Source: Pontibacter fetidus
Lineage (GTDB): Bacteria; Bacteroidota; Bacteroidia; Cytophagales; Hymenobacteraceae
Assembly (NCBI RefSeq): GCF_010119545.1
Contig: NZ_JAAEAA010000014.1
Location: 62,001 to 126,000, forward strand
Length of the DNA stretch: 64,000 nt
Reading direction: 5' to 3'
Below the pieces are notes generated by a model that saw only the letters and a list, made by a program, of their open reading frames with translations, had not been told where the DNA came from and did not search any database. Shown piece after piece: positions 25,531 to 33,422 of this stretch. Every line of letters starts with the position of its first letter. Within the stretch, counting starts at the first letter, position 1. Position numbers and translations under genes: made by a program.

Positions 25531-25576
25531 TAAAAACAGAAAAGGCTGCCAGTTTTGGCAGCCTTTTCTGTTTTTA
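25531..25576 (+). terminator. Strong terminator after sucC
   Basis: TAAAAACAGAAAAGGCTGCC (25531-25550) and its exact reverse complement (25557-25576) form a 20-bp stem around AGTTTT, ending in a T-run. Confidence 0.9.
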
Positions 25577-25692
25577 TAGTTTAGGAGTTAAAGAGTTTAT
25601 GAAGTACGAAGGTTTAACTTAAAAGCCCCTTACTTGCGGATAGCGAATAAGGGCAGGAATTTATAATTTAGGTATAGTATAAACAAAAACAA

Positions 25693-25718
25693 AGAAGGCC
25701 ATCTACTGACAGCCTTCT
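25693..25718 (-). terminator. Candidate terminator of the DUF5777 operon
   Basis: AGAAGGC (25693-25699) pairs with GCCTTCT (25712-25718). On the minus strand the stem is followed by TTTGTTTTTGTTT. It lies about 130 bases beyond the DUF5777 stop. Confidence 0.55.
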
Positions 25719-25809
25719 CTGATCAACAAAACAACAACACTGTGTATTCTCTTTATCTTTAAACTATCCAAGACGCGACAAATTGCTTATCCACATTTCT
25801 GACTTCGCA

Positions 25810-25870
25810 AACTTTCTAGCTTACACTTTTCTAACTTACCAACTAAACTCAGCTTTCTAACTTTTTAGGT
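25810..25870. repeat. Octamer array overlapping the DUF5777 3' end
   Basis: CTTTCTAGC, CTTTTCTAAC and CTTTCTAAC copies straddle the stop codon of the DUF5777 gene. On the coding strand AAAAAGTTAGAAAGC encodes the last Lys-Lys-Leu-Glu-Ser before TGA. Confidence 0.65.
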
Positions 25871-26745
25871 TTTTTGATGGTGAAGACACGCGAAACATTG
25901 AAGCCGAAGTGTACATCGCCTTTGCCCCAGTCACCTATCGTTTCAGTCATAAAGCCGGGCTCTATCATAGATGTGGAGTTGGTAAAATGCAGCTGAAATA
26001 CGTGACCGCCCGTCTCAATATCAAAGCCTATGGCCAATGAGTTTTTCCGGTCGGTGGGCAACTGGTCTGGCAAGGCATAATAATATTCTGCATTTATAGC
26101 TATCCGTTTTGTTATCTTCTGGCGGGCAGCTGCACCAACCAGAATCACATCGTGCGTGTCTTCGGAAGCAGGTACCAGGTTACGGTGAACTAAAGTTGGC
26201 ATAAACTGCAGCGTGGTACTTTCGCTAAATTTACGGCCAACTATAAGCTGGTGGGTATATTCTAACCTGGAGCTGAAATAGTTCTCGCGCTCGGGCTGCT
26301 GCCATTCAATCGTCTTTAAATACACCCCCGAAAGTATAGCCAGCGAAATGGGCATTGTTTTTTTCCCGGAGCTTTGGCGCAGCAATTTATACTTTGCAAA
26401 ACCGTCGTACACTTTGTTGTGCGAACTACGCCCTACCCCAATCATTAGCCTGTCGGTTATGCCATAGTCCAACCCAATTCTGATACTTGCCTGGTCCAGC
26501 CCGAAAAGGTTGTAAGCGCCGGTATTCAACATCCCGAAGCGGTGCGATATTTTCATGTCCAACACGCCACCGGCCACATTCTCCAGCGAGTGCCCGTTTA
26601 TAACACGGGTGGTTTTAAAACTGGCTTTCGCGTATTCGGTGGTCTCTTCCTCCTCCCCCAACAACGATAACAGGTCGTCCTGGGCAAAGGCGGAACTATA
26701 GGCCAGCAAACAAAGCAGCAGCAAGGCAAGTTTAAGTTTCTTCAT
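25849..26745 (-). CDS. DUF5777 family beta-barrel protein
   Basis: A 298-residue protein with an N-terminal signal peptide (KLALLLLCLLAYSSAFAQ) and a beta-barrel body typical of DUF5777: an acidic lead (LLGEEEETTEYA), then FKTTRVINGHSLENV, the family signature, and repeated amphipathic strands with aromatic ends (GLDYGITDRLMIGVGRSS). It is predicted to be an outer-membrane protein. Function is unknown, but in Bacteroidota DUF5777 genes often lie beside YceI and c-type cytochrome genes, as here. It is the last gene of the leftward operon starting at 28964. Its last residues KKLES are encoded by an octamer repeat, which suggests the 3' end has been extended or replaced by repeat DNA. Confidence 0.85.
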   Translation of the reverse strand: MKKLKLALLLLCLLAYSSAFAQDDLLSLLGEEEETTEYAKASFKTTRVINGHSLENVAGGVLDMKISHRFGMLNTGAYNLFGLDQASIRIGLDYGITDRLMIGVGRSSHNKVYDGFAKYKLLRQSSGKKTMPISLAILSGVYLKTIEWQQPERENYFSSRLEYTHQLIVGRKFSESTTLQFMPTLVHRNLVPASEDTHDVILVGAAARQKITKRIAINAEYYYALPDQLPTDRKNSLAIGFDIETGGHVFQLHFTNSTSMIEPGFMTETIGDWGKGDVHFGFNVSRVFTIKKPKKLES

Positions 26746-26813
26746 GGTCTCAAGTACAAGTTTGGGCAGCGATCAGGGTGGTAAGGCTGCCCGTTAACCA
26801 ATTAGGAGGTTTG

Positions 26814-27371
26814 TTAGCTTTTCAGGGGCTCGTAGTTTATGTCTACCGTTACTTTTATCTGTTTGGCAATTTTCTCGCGCACCAGGTTGGGTATGGTAAT
26901 TTTATAGTCTTCGGGAGCCAGGTTAAAGGTAGAGGCAGCATTTACCACGCCGTTTTTCACAACTATAGTTCCGGGCGCTTCTACGGGTTTGGTTACGCCA
27001 TGCAAGGTCAGGTTGCCTTTAACAGTTACTTTATAAGTACCGTCCTTTTTAAAATTCACATCTCCAATGTTAGCAATAGCCCCAGAAAAACTGGCTTTCG
27101 GAAATTTACCAGACTCTACATAGTTCTCGTTAAAGTGTTCTTCCATCAGGGCCTTCTCAAACTGAAAAGCTTTCATCAGCACCGCAAATTCCATTTTCCC
27201 TGTCTTCGTATCGATCACGCTGGTTGTGGTTTTGTTGTGCGCTTCAATGTCCTCCATCGGGGTAGATGAGAAGAAGGAGATCTTACCGGTTTTAGTAAAA
27301 AACTTATCCTGGGCCTGAGCAGCGGTGACCAGTAAAATCAGCAACAGGGTGTTAAAAATGACTTTTTTCAT
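26814..27371 (-). CDS. Secreted YceI family protein
   Basis: A 185-residue protein with a signal peptide (MKKVIFNTLLLILLVTAAQAQ) and a YceI lipocalin-like barrel, a fold that binds long isoprenoid chains such as polyprenyl phosphate or quinones in the periplasm. Visible are FFTKTGKISFFSSTP, FEKALMEEHFNENYVES, FPKASFSGAI and KGNLTLHGVTKPVEAPGTI. The ATG at 27371 is chosen because an upstream in-frame start would add 30 hydrophilic residues before the signal peptide. It is the paralogue of the membrane-anchored YceI at 33423-34001 and shares EHFNENY, DGTY and HGV. The gene lies between the OB-fold gene and DUF5777. Confidence 0.92.
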   Translation of the reverse strand: MKKVIFNTLLLILLVTAAQAQDKFFTKTGKISFFSSTPMEDIEAHNKTTTSVIDTKTGKMEFAVLMKAFQFEKALMEEHFNENYVESGKFPKASFSGAIANIGDVNFKKDGTYKVTVKGNLTLHGVTKPVEAPGTIVVKNGVVNAASTFNLAPEDYKITIPNLVREKIAKQIKVTVDINYEPLKS

Positions 27372-27400
27372 GGAGCTTATAGTTAGTTTATAGTTTGAGA

Positions 27401-27820
27401 TTATCCTTTTTTGGTTACAACACAGCGGATCAGTACCACATCCATCAGTACGCCTGTGCACACGCCTTTCACCGTTACTTCATCGCCTGCTTTCACATTT
27501 GCCGCGCTTTCTGCATCGGTTTTCGGTATCGTACAGATTACCCCAGACATAGCATTGTTTGCATCCAGCGTCAGGTTAATGTTGCCTTCTTCGTCGGGAA
27601 CCATCGTTTTTACTTTGCCACGTACAGCTACAACTTTGTCGAGGTATTTCTGGTTGGCGGCAGCTTCGTCGGTGGTAAATTCCTGTAGCAAAACAGGCGC
27701 TGCTACTGCAAAATCAGATTCGGCGGAGGCTGTGTCGCGGTGCGGTTTGTTGTAAAGCAGCACAGCGGCCACAATACCGATCACAGCAACTGAGAGCACT
27801 ATAAGGAGTATCTTTTTCAT
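27401..27820 (-). CDS. OB-fold (tRNA_anti-like) envelope protein
   Basis: A 139-residue protein with a membrane anchor or uncleaved signal (KILLIVLSVAVIGIVAAVLLY, residues 3-23) followed by an OB-fold of the tRNA_anti-like envelope type: YLDKVVAVRGKVKTMVPDEEGNINLTL and VKAGDEVTVKGVCTG. Such OB-folds face the periplasm and are found near cytochromes in Bacteroidota; a role in cofactor or ligand handling is inference. Three Cys (one at VICTIP, one at GVCTG, one at LIRC) could form a disulphide. It lies 6 bp after the single-haem cytochrome gene and 29 bp before YceI, so it belongs to the same operon. Confidence 0.72.
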   Translation of the reverse strand: MKKILLIVLSVAVIGIVAAVLLYNKPHRDTASAESDFAVAAPVLLQEFTTDEAAANQKYLDKVVAVRGKVKTMVPDEEGNINLTLDANNAMSGVICTIPKTDAESAANVKAGDEVTVKGVCTGVLMDVVLIRCVVTKKG

Positions 27821-27826
27821 ATTTTA

Positions 27827-28222
27827 TTAATTGTTGGGTGCGCCGGCTTCTACCCAGGCTTTTATCTGGTTTATAGTGCATGCCGGCAACTGCGAAGCGC
27901 CCTGCGGCATAGGCGTAAACCCACTAGCATGCAACACCGCACCCACCAACCGGCCATTTTTTGCTACCACCGAAGCTCCCGCATACGAAGCCAGATCGAT
28001 GCCTCCGTTGCCAGCTGCACCTGTATGGCAAACCACACAGTTCCGCTTAAAAACTGGCTGAATGGTCTGGCTGAAGGTTACATTTTCGGTTACACAAGGT
28101 GTATTCTGGTAAAGTTCTTCTTCCACGTCGTAATAACAGCTTTGCAGGGTGAAGGACAAAGCTATAAGCATCGGCAGCACAACTGCCTTTGGTACCAGTT
28201 TAACTATGCTGAAACGGTTCAT
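27827..28222 (-). CDS. Small monohaem c-type cytochrome lipoprotein
   Basis: A 131-residue protein with lipoprotein signal (LIALSFTLQSC, lipid Cys at residue 29) and one haem-binding motif C62VVCH66. Upstream comes FSQTIQPVFKRNC, downstream GGIDLASYAG and the presumed axial Met in GFTPMPQG. It ends in AGAPNN. It is probably an outer- or inner-membrane-bound electron carrier. Its C-terminal half is closely similar to residues about 155-240 of the upstream cytochrome (28242-28964), so the two arose by tandem duplication. The ATG at 28222 is preferred over an upstream in-frame codon at 28345 that overlaps the upstream gene. Spacing on both sides is short, consistent with an operon. Confidence 0.85.
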   Translation of the reverse strand: MNRFSIVKLVPKAVVLPMLIALSFTLQSCYYDVEEELYQNTPCVTENVTFSQTIQPVFKRNCVVCHTGAAGNGGIDLASYAGASVVAKNGRLVGAVLHASGFTPMPQGASQLPACTINQIKAWVEAGAPNN

Positions 28223-28241
28223 ACACTGTTTGTACTTGTCG

Positions 28242-28964
28242 TTAATTATTTGGAGCCCCGGCATTAACCCAGACCTTAATTTTATCAATATCGCATTGGG
28301 GTAGTTTGGCACCGCCCTGCGGCATTGGTACAAACCCACTTGCATGCGTAACAGCGCCCACTAACCTACCGCTTTTAGCTACTCCGGCTGCATCGGTATA
28401 CAGTGTCAGGTTGATGCCGCCAGTTGGGGCTGTGCCACTATGGCAACCGGTGCAGTATTTGGCAAAAATTGGTTTTATAGTTCCGGAGAATGACACGTTA
28501 GTTGTGTTGCAGGCTGTGTTATCGGTGCAGGTCAGGTCTTTTGCGCCTTGTTGTATCCATTTTTTTATCAACCCGATCTGCGCTGTGCTTAACCTCGGAC
28601 GTGGGGCTTTGGGCATGCGTTCGTCTTCATCGTCTTCCGTTATCATTTCATATACTTCGCTATCTTCCGGGTCGCCAGGCTTAATGTCGCCGGTACGCAT
28701 TACACTTTCATAATCCGTCAGCTGCACACCATCCTGTTTTGTAGTGGCATCGTGGCAACCGCTAACCGCACAGTTCGACACAAGTATTGGCAGTACATCC
28801 CGCTGAAAATACACTACATCAGGGTCGCAGTTGCCCGCCCCCGGATCTGTAGGGTCGGTAGGCTCCTCTGTTCCCAGGGGTTCCGGCACCTCGTGCTTAC
28901 AGCCAACTATAGTTATAGCCAACAGTAAGTACAATAGCATCAGGGGTAGTACACGGGGTCTCAT
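28242..28964 (-). CDS. Dihaem c-type cytochrome lipoprotein
   Basis: A 240-residue lipoprotein (lipobox AITIVGC, Cys 22) that starts the operon. It carries two haem motifs: C65AVSGCH71, an unusual CX4CH spacing, and C171TGCH175. Between them lies a planctomycete-cytochrome-like region with DYESVMRTG, acidic DDEDERMPKAPRPRLS and LIKKWIQQGA, which commonly forms the axial-Met side. The second domain repeats almost the whole of the next protein (NVSFSGTIKPIF, GFVPMPQG, AGAPNN). The protein is probably an envelope electron carrier. Upstream at 29056-29089 lies a 21-bp-spaced direct repeat that may bind the LytTR regulator encoded at 29762. Confidence 0.87.
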   Translation of the reverse strand: MRPRVLPLMLLYLLLAITIVGCKHEVPEPLGTEEPTDPTDPGAGNCDPDVVYFQRDVLPILVSNCAVSGCHDATTKQDGVQLTDYESVMRTGDIKPGDPEDSEVYEMITEDDEDERMPKAPRPRLSTAQIGLIKKWIQQGAKDLTCTDNTACNTTNVSFSGTIKPIFAKYCTGCHSGTAPTGGINLTLYTDAAGVAKSGRLVGAVTHASGFVPMPQGGAKLPQCDIDKIKVWVNAGAPNN

Positions 28965-29055
28965 TTCAGTTATGTGGTGTTAGCTATTGTCAGGGTTAAT
29001 GCTCTGTTTCTGCATCTAAATAACGGTATAAATTAAAAGTTTGCCAGCTAATATT

Positions 29056-29089
29056 ACTGAACCGGGATATTTACTTACCGAACCGGAAT
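29056..29089 (-). promoter_or_regulatory. LytTR-type direct-repeat operator candidate
   Basis: ACTGAACCGGGAT (29056-29068) and ACCGAACCGGAAT (29077-29089) are direct repeats with a start-to-start distance of exactly 21 bp. On the minus strand each half reads CCGGTTC(A/G)G. Known LytTR regulators such as AgrA bind two 9-bp direct repeats spaced 12 bp apart, which is the same 21-bp period. It lies 92-125 bases upstream of the cytochrome operon. Confidence 0.55.
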
Positions 29090-29233
29090 GCTTGTGACCT
29101 GAATGGGTTAGGTGAATGCTTTAGGGGATGTACTGACTGGGTATTAAAGTGATGTTTAACTATAGCGTTGCGGGATTCGGTAGTAGTGTATGGTTTGTAT
29201 AATTCTATCTGAACTCTGCATAGTGTTGCTATA

Positions 29234-29264
29234 ACACACCCCTGCCCCTCTCAAGAGGGGAATT
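29234..29264. repeat. REP-like module
   Basis: ACACACCCCTGCCCCTCTC-AA-GAGGGGAATTT: a C/G hairpin (CCCCTCTCAAGAGGGG) with a C-rich lead. Confidence 0.7.
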
Positions 29265-29300
29265 TCTGCCTTACCAATTTTTAAACTATAGTTCTATAGT

Positions 29301-29595
29301 TACAGTCCATCCACGGACAGGTCGCGACCTGTCCCTACGAAAATACTACCACGATCAATTGCAGAGCTTACCAGTTTAAGCTATAGTTAAGCGGTTAATA
29401 GCAGAAAGATCGCAGTCTTTGGGTTGAGCGCCTTGTGAATATCTGGTGCCGCAGGCATTGCGAGGTAACGAGCAAAAGAGATTCGCACAGCGCGATGCCC
29501 AAAGACGGGGCCTCCCGGCCGTGAGGGCACCAAAGCCAAAGATGAAACTATTAGTGAGTAGAGCTCCCAGGAATACAGATTGTTTGAAAGGATAG
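29301..29595 (+). repeat. Structured intergenic element, copy C
   Basis: Direct copy of the element at 13631. The palindrome is at 29315-29334, GTCTTTGGG and CCCAAAGAC are intact, and from CGATGCCC through GGGCACCAAAGC it is identical to copy A over more than 40 bases. The middle differs (GAATATCTGGTGCCGCAGG). It lies downstream of the LytTR regulator gene and upstream of the cytochrome operon. Confidence 0.75.
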
Positions 29596-29761
29596 CTTAG
29601 CTACAGATAGCTTCAACTATAAGCTAAAACAGATTTCTCCCTTCGTCGAAATAATAACGGTGTAACTATAGTAGAGAGGCGCCCAGGAACAAAACCAGGA
29701 TCCTCGACTAACTAAAACTATACACGCTGGCAAATCAGAAATTATAAAAAATTACAACAAC

Positions 29762-30529
29762 CTACTTCCCTACTAACCATTGTTTAAAAGCCGCGGCACG
29801 TTCGGTACTGACGATGGTTTCGTGATCGGAGGCGGGATGGAGATCGATTCGGACTCTGGCTTTAGAGTAACTATACATCGCATCGATAGCTTTAATGTTG
29901 ATGATGAACTGCCTGTTGATGCGGAAGAATTGCGACGGGTCTAAAATGTCTTCTACTTCATCCAGGTTCTGATCGATGGGCCAGCGCTTTCCTTCAAAAG
30001 TGCAGACATGTGTCATTCTTTCCTGTGTATAAAAATAAGCGACATCGGCAATTTCTACGGTTTTAAGGTGCTGCCCGAATTTGATGACTAGCCGTTTCTG
30101 GTAAGCTGGTTTAGCGTTTGGCTGCAGCGCCTGTAACAGTAAACTATAGTCTACAGCAGGTCCGGAAGTTTTACTTCGTGTTTTTTTAAACTTTTCGAGG
30201 CTTTGGGCCAGTTCCTGCAGTTTTATGGGTTTTAGCAGGTAGTCAATGCTGTTAAGCTTAAAGGCATCTAGGGCAAACTGATCGTAGGCGGTGGTAAAAA
30301 TGACTGGTACTTCTACGTTCGTTTGCCTGAATATCTCGAAACTGGAGCCGTCGGCTAACTGAATATCCGAAAGAATGAGGTCGGGTTGTGCATGGTTATT
30401 AAGCCAGTCGACGGTGCTTTCAATGCTGTCCGTTACACCAAGTATCCGGATGGTGGAGTCTAGTTGTAACAGCATTTTGCTGATGCGGCTGGCTGCAGCG
30501 GCTTCGTCCTCAATTATTAATACGTTCAT
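29762..30529 (-). CDS. LytTR-type response regulator
   Basis: A 255-residue regulator with a receiver domain (residues 1-120; phospho-acceptor D55 in LSDIQLAD, conserved Thr/Lys positions TTAYDQFALDAF and LLKPIK) and a C-terminal LytTR DNA-binding domain (about 150-255) with the usual FYTQERMTHVCTFEGKRWPID and FFRINRQFIINIKAI stretch. LytTR proteins bind direct repeats with a 21-bp period; one such repeat lies upstream of the adjacent cytochrome operon. The gene overlaps the end of the histidine kinase gene by 20 bp, so the two are translationally coupled and form a cognate pair. The product is cytoplasmic. Confidence 0.95.
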   Translation of the reverse strand: MNVLIIEDEAAAASRISKMLLQLDSTIRILGVTDSIESTVDWLNNHAQPDLILSDIQLADGSSFEIFRQTNVEVPVIFTTAYDQFALDAFKLNSIDYLLKPIKLQELAQSLEKFKKTRSKTSGPAVDYSLLLQALQPNAKPAYQKRLVIKFGQHLKTVEIADVAYFYTQERMTHVCTFEGKRWPIDQNLDEVEDILDPSQFFRINRQFIINIKAIDAMYSYSKARVRIDLHPASDHETIVSTERAAAFKQWLVGK

Positions 30530-33419
30530 TTTCTGCCTGATCTAATAACGGTATACTTACGGTAAAATACTCCTGTGTCTGGTCAACTTTAATAGGGCGG
30601 GCACCCAGCAAATGGTAACGGCTCCGTATGTTCTGCAACCCAATTTTAGTTGATAGTTCGGGGGTTTGCTTTGGCTGGCAATTGTTCTGCACCACCACAT
30701 ATTCACCCTGTACAAAAACAGATACAAACAACGGCCTGGCCTTCGAGATAATGTTGTGTTTGATGGCATTCTCGAGTAGCAGTTGCAAGGTGAGTGGCGC
30801 TACATATTTTGTTAAGGCACTATCCGGCACATTTATAATTACCTGCAGGTTGTCGCGGTACCGTTGCTGTTGCAGAAAGGCATAATCCCTAATTAAGTCT
30901 AGTTCTTCCTGTAAGGAAATCAGGTTCTTTTCGCGTAGTGTCAGCATTACCCTGAAAAAGTCTGAGAGCCGCTCTACATATACTACTGCTGCATCCGGGT
31001 CTTCTTCTATAGTTGATATCAGCGTATTAAAACTGTTGAACAGGAAATGCGGATTTACCTGGCTTTTCAGGGTCTCGAACTGGAACATGACCTTGTCTTT
31101 TTCCTGGCGCTCTGTTTCGCGCAGCCGCTTTTCACGCCCTTTTATAAACAGGTATAAGCCTGCCATTACTCCCATAAAAGTGAAGGTATAAAACCAATAC
31201 GTTCGCCAGAAAGGAGGCCGAATCTCGAAACTATAGTTTACCGTTTCAACGCCCGAAAAATCAGCAGTAGCCGACGATGCAACCTTAAATGTGTACTTGC
31301 CCGGGGCCAGGTTAGGATAGGTAATGGTATAGTTGCGGGAGTTTGTCCAGTTGCGGTCGTAGCCTTCCAGTTTTACGCGGTAAGTAACATCTTCGGGGTT
31401 CTGAAACCACAGGCCGGTATACTCAAAAGTTAAATGATTATTATCGTAGCTAAACGTATGGTCTTGTTGGTTAAGCACTGATTTGAAGAAAACCTGTACA
31501 TCCTGCAAACGCGTGTTGGGCCTGAATTGCTTCGGCGAAAAAGCGGGATTGTAACAGATAAGCCCGTTTTGTGTGCCAAACCATACCTGTCCGTCTGTAG
31601 CAGAACTTACCACATTCAGGTTGGGGTCGGGATTGCTGATGCCGGCATCTTTACCATAGAAAAGCACTGTGCCGGTTTCAGGATGCAGCACATCCAGCCC
31701 AGACCTGTTCATTAGTAATATATTCCCCAGTTTGTCAGCGGCGATAGAGGTAATGTTCAGGTCGTACAAGCCATCTTTTAAACTATAGTTCCGGAAGGTT
31801 TTACCATCAAATTTACAGACACCGAAATTAAGCGTACTAAACCAGATGTTGCCTTTTTTATCTTCGGTAATAGAGTAAACGGTTTTGCCCTGCATGCCTT
31901 CTTTTTCGGAGAAGTTGGTAAATTTTCCGTTTTGCAGCATGGTAAGCCCGCGGCCGTCGGTGGCAAACCATACCCGGTTTTTACTGTCTATAAATGCCTG
32001 GTAAATGTAGTTTATGCCAAGGCCGTTTTGTTGCGTATAGTTCTGGAAAGTATAAACCGGCGCATCTGAGTTCCCGTTTGTTTTTACAGTGCATTTCGAT
32101 ACTCCCCCCAGCGTAGCCAGCCATAGTTCGTTGTCTTTACCGGTTATGCCCAGCACGTTCTCATTTACCAGGCCATCGCTTACGCTTATCTGTTTATAGT
32201 TGCCGGTTGCCGGGTTAAGGTGCAGCAAGCCCTGCCCCATGGTACCAATCCAAATAAAGCCCCACTTATCTTCGTACAGACTCACAACCTGAAATTTATT
32301 CCGGTTGCTGAGGTAAACCTGGGTAGGTGCATTTTCTGGTTTCCGGAATAAGCCTTCGTCGGTTGCAAACCAAATGCTTTTATCGCGGGCGGCCAGTACG
32401 CTGTGTATTGTCTGCTGCTGTAGTTCAGGTATAGTGCTGATGGCCGGATTTGCACGCAGCACAGTGGGTGAATTTGTCGCGAGCCACAGGTGGCCTTCCT
32501 GGTCGTGTAGCAGGTCTGTTACTTTTAGCTTGGCCGTTTCAGAATTAAGTGTGCGTATATGATTGCCATCTGCGGGCATCCACAACACCCCTTTGCTGTC
32601 AGTACCTATCCACAGGCCATTTTGGTGAGGCAATAGCTTGGTTATGCTGCCATAGTTCCAGTTTCGGGCTGCCTCCGGAATGGTTATCTTACCGGTTTTA
32701 AGATCATAACTGCAAACACCGGCACTCTGCATCCCAATCCACACGGTTCCGTTAGGCAGGCTTTTTACGGCGGTTACAATGTTATCCGGCAGGCCATTTC
32801 CGGAGCTTAGTACATCTATAGTTGGCTTTCTATTTTTCAGGGTAATAAGGGCAATGCCACGGTCAGTACCAACCCAGATGCGGCCCTTCTTGTCTTCGGT
32901 TAAGGTATAGGTATAGTCGTCGGGGAGGCCATGTTTTGCGCTGAGGTGGTAAAAACGGTTGCCTTTGCCATAGTATATTCCCTGCCCATATGTGGCCACC
33001 CACAAGGTTTGGTCTGTGCCCTGTAGTATAGCTGCAATGGGGGTGTTAATGTGCTTGCCCGACGGGATGACCGTAACAAGTTGCTGGTTTTTTTTGCGGG
33101 CTAACAGGCCGTTTTCGTAGCCAACCCATAGTTGCTGTTGTGCATCTTCGTAAATAGCAGACACAGCCGGTGCATTGGCAGCTTTGCCCGGAACAGGAAA
33201 AAACTGGTAAGAGGTACCCGTATAGCGTAATAGACCTAGCGACGTGCCCAGCCAGGTATACCCCTGTTTGTCTTGCAGCAGGTGTTTTACTTTTGCCGGC
33301 TGGTTATTATACTCAACTTCAGTGGTATTAAAATGCAGCGATTGCCCCAGCGCAGTTACCTGTAAAAGTACAGGCAGCACAAGTGCAACTATAAGTTTAG
33401 CCCACCGGTTGCGTTTCAT
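30510..33419 (-). CDS. LytS-type histidine kinase with propeller sensor
   Basis: A 969-residue membrane sensor. A signal peptide (ending LQVTALG) exports a large periplasmic region of repeated two-component-regulator propeller blades (many G.[IL]W[IV]GT segments, e.g. YTWLGTSLGLLRY, QLWVGYENGL) up to about 650, then a Y_Y_Y domain (about 660-725), a single membrane helix (about 738-760) and a cytoplasmic LytS kinase: NPHFLFNSFNTL with the phospho-His near residue 789, then LQLLLENAIKHN and GLQNIRSRY for ATP binding. Its stop overlaps the start of the LytTR regulator by 20 bp. The start lies 3 bp after the stop of a membrane-anchored YceI gene, so all three form one operon. The ligand is unknown; YceI partners suggest an isoprenoid or quinone. 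Confidence 0.93.
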   Translation of the reverse strand: MKRNRWAKLIVALVLPVLLQVTALGQSLHFNTTEVEYNNQPAKVKHLLQDKQGYTWLGTSLGLLRYTGTSYQFFPVPGKAANAPAVSAIYEDAQQQLWVGYENGLLARKKNQQLVTVIPSGKHINTPIAAILQGTDQTLWVATYGQGIYYGKGNRFYHLSAKHGLPDDYTYTLTEDKKGRIWVGTDRGIALITLKNRKPTIDVLSSGNGLPDNIVTAVKSLPNGTVWIGMQSAGVCSYDLKTGKITIPEAARNWNYGSITKLLPHQNGLWIGTDSKGVLWMPADGNHIRTLNSETAKLKVTDLLHDQEGHLWLATNSPTVLRANPAISTIPELQQQTIHSVLAARDKSIWFATDEGLFRKPENAPTQVYLSNRNKFQVVSLYEDKWGFIWIGTMGQGLLHLNPATGNYKQISVSDGLVNENVLGITGKDNELWLATLGGVSKCTVKTNGNSDAPVYTFQNYTQQNGLGINYIYQAFIDSKNRVWFATDGRGLTMLQNGKFTNFSEKEGMQGKTVYSITEDKKGNIWFSTLNFGVCKFDGKTFRNYSLKDGLYDLNITSIAADKLGNILLMNRSGLDVLHPETGTVLFYGKDAGISNPDPNLNVVSSATDGQVWFGTQNGLICYNPAFSPKQFRPNTRLQDVQVFFKSVLNQQDHTFSYDNNHLTFEYTGLWFQNPEDVTYRVKLEGYDRNWTNSRNYTITYPNLAPGKYTFKVASSATADFSGVETVNYSFEIRPPFWRTYWFYTFTFMGVMAGLYLFIKGREKRLRETERQEKDKVMFQFETLKSQVNPHFLFNSFNTLISTIEEDPDAAVVYVERLSDFFRVMLTLREKNLISLQEELDLIRDYAFLQQQRYRDNLQVIINVPDSALTKYVAPLTLQLLLENAIKHNIISKARPLFVSVFVQGEYVVVQNNCQPKQTPELSTKIGLQNIRSRYHLLGARPIKVDQTQEYFTVSIPLLDQAENERINN

Positions 33420-33422
33420 GGG

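Larger units (their letters stand above)
25519..25848. other. Intergenic region after sucC
   Basis: This 330-bp gap between converging genes holds two hairpin terminators (25531-25576 and 25693-25718) and an octamer array reaching into the end of the DUF5777 gene (25810-25870). The remainder shows nothing recognisable. Confidence 0.7.
28965..29761. other. Control and repeat region between the two YceI operons
   Basis: This 797-bp gap has no gene. The side next to the cytochrome operon holds the direct-repeat operator candidate (29056-29089). Further out come a REP-like module (29234-29264), structured element copy C (29301-29595) and a tail with the ATTTCTCCCTTCGTCGAAATAAT-type repeat and a second inverted repeat near 29670-29700. 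Confidence 0.75.
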
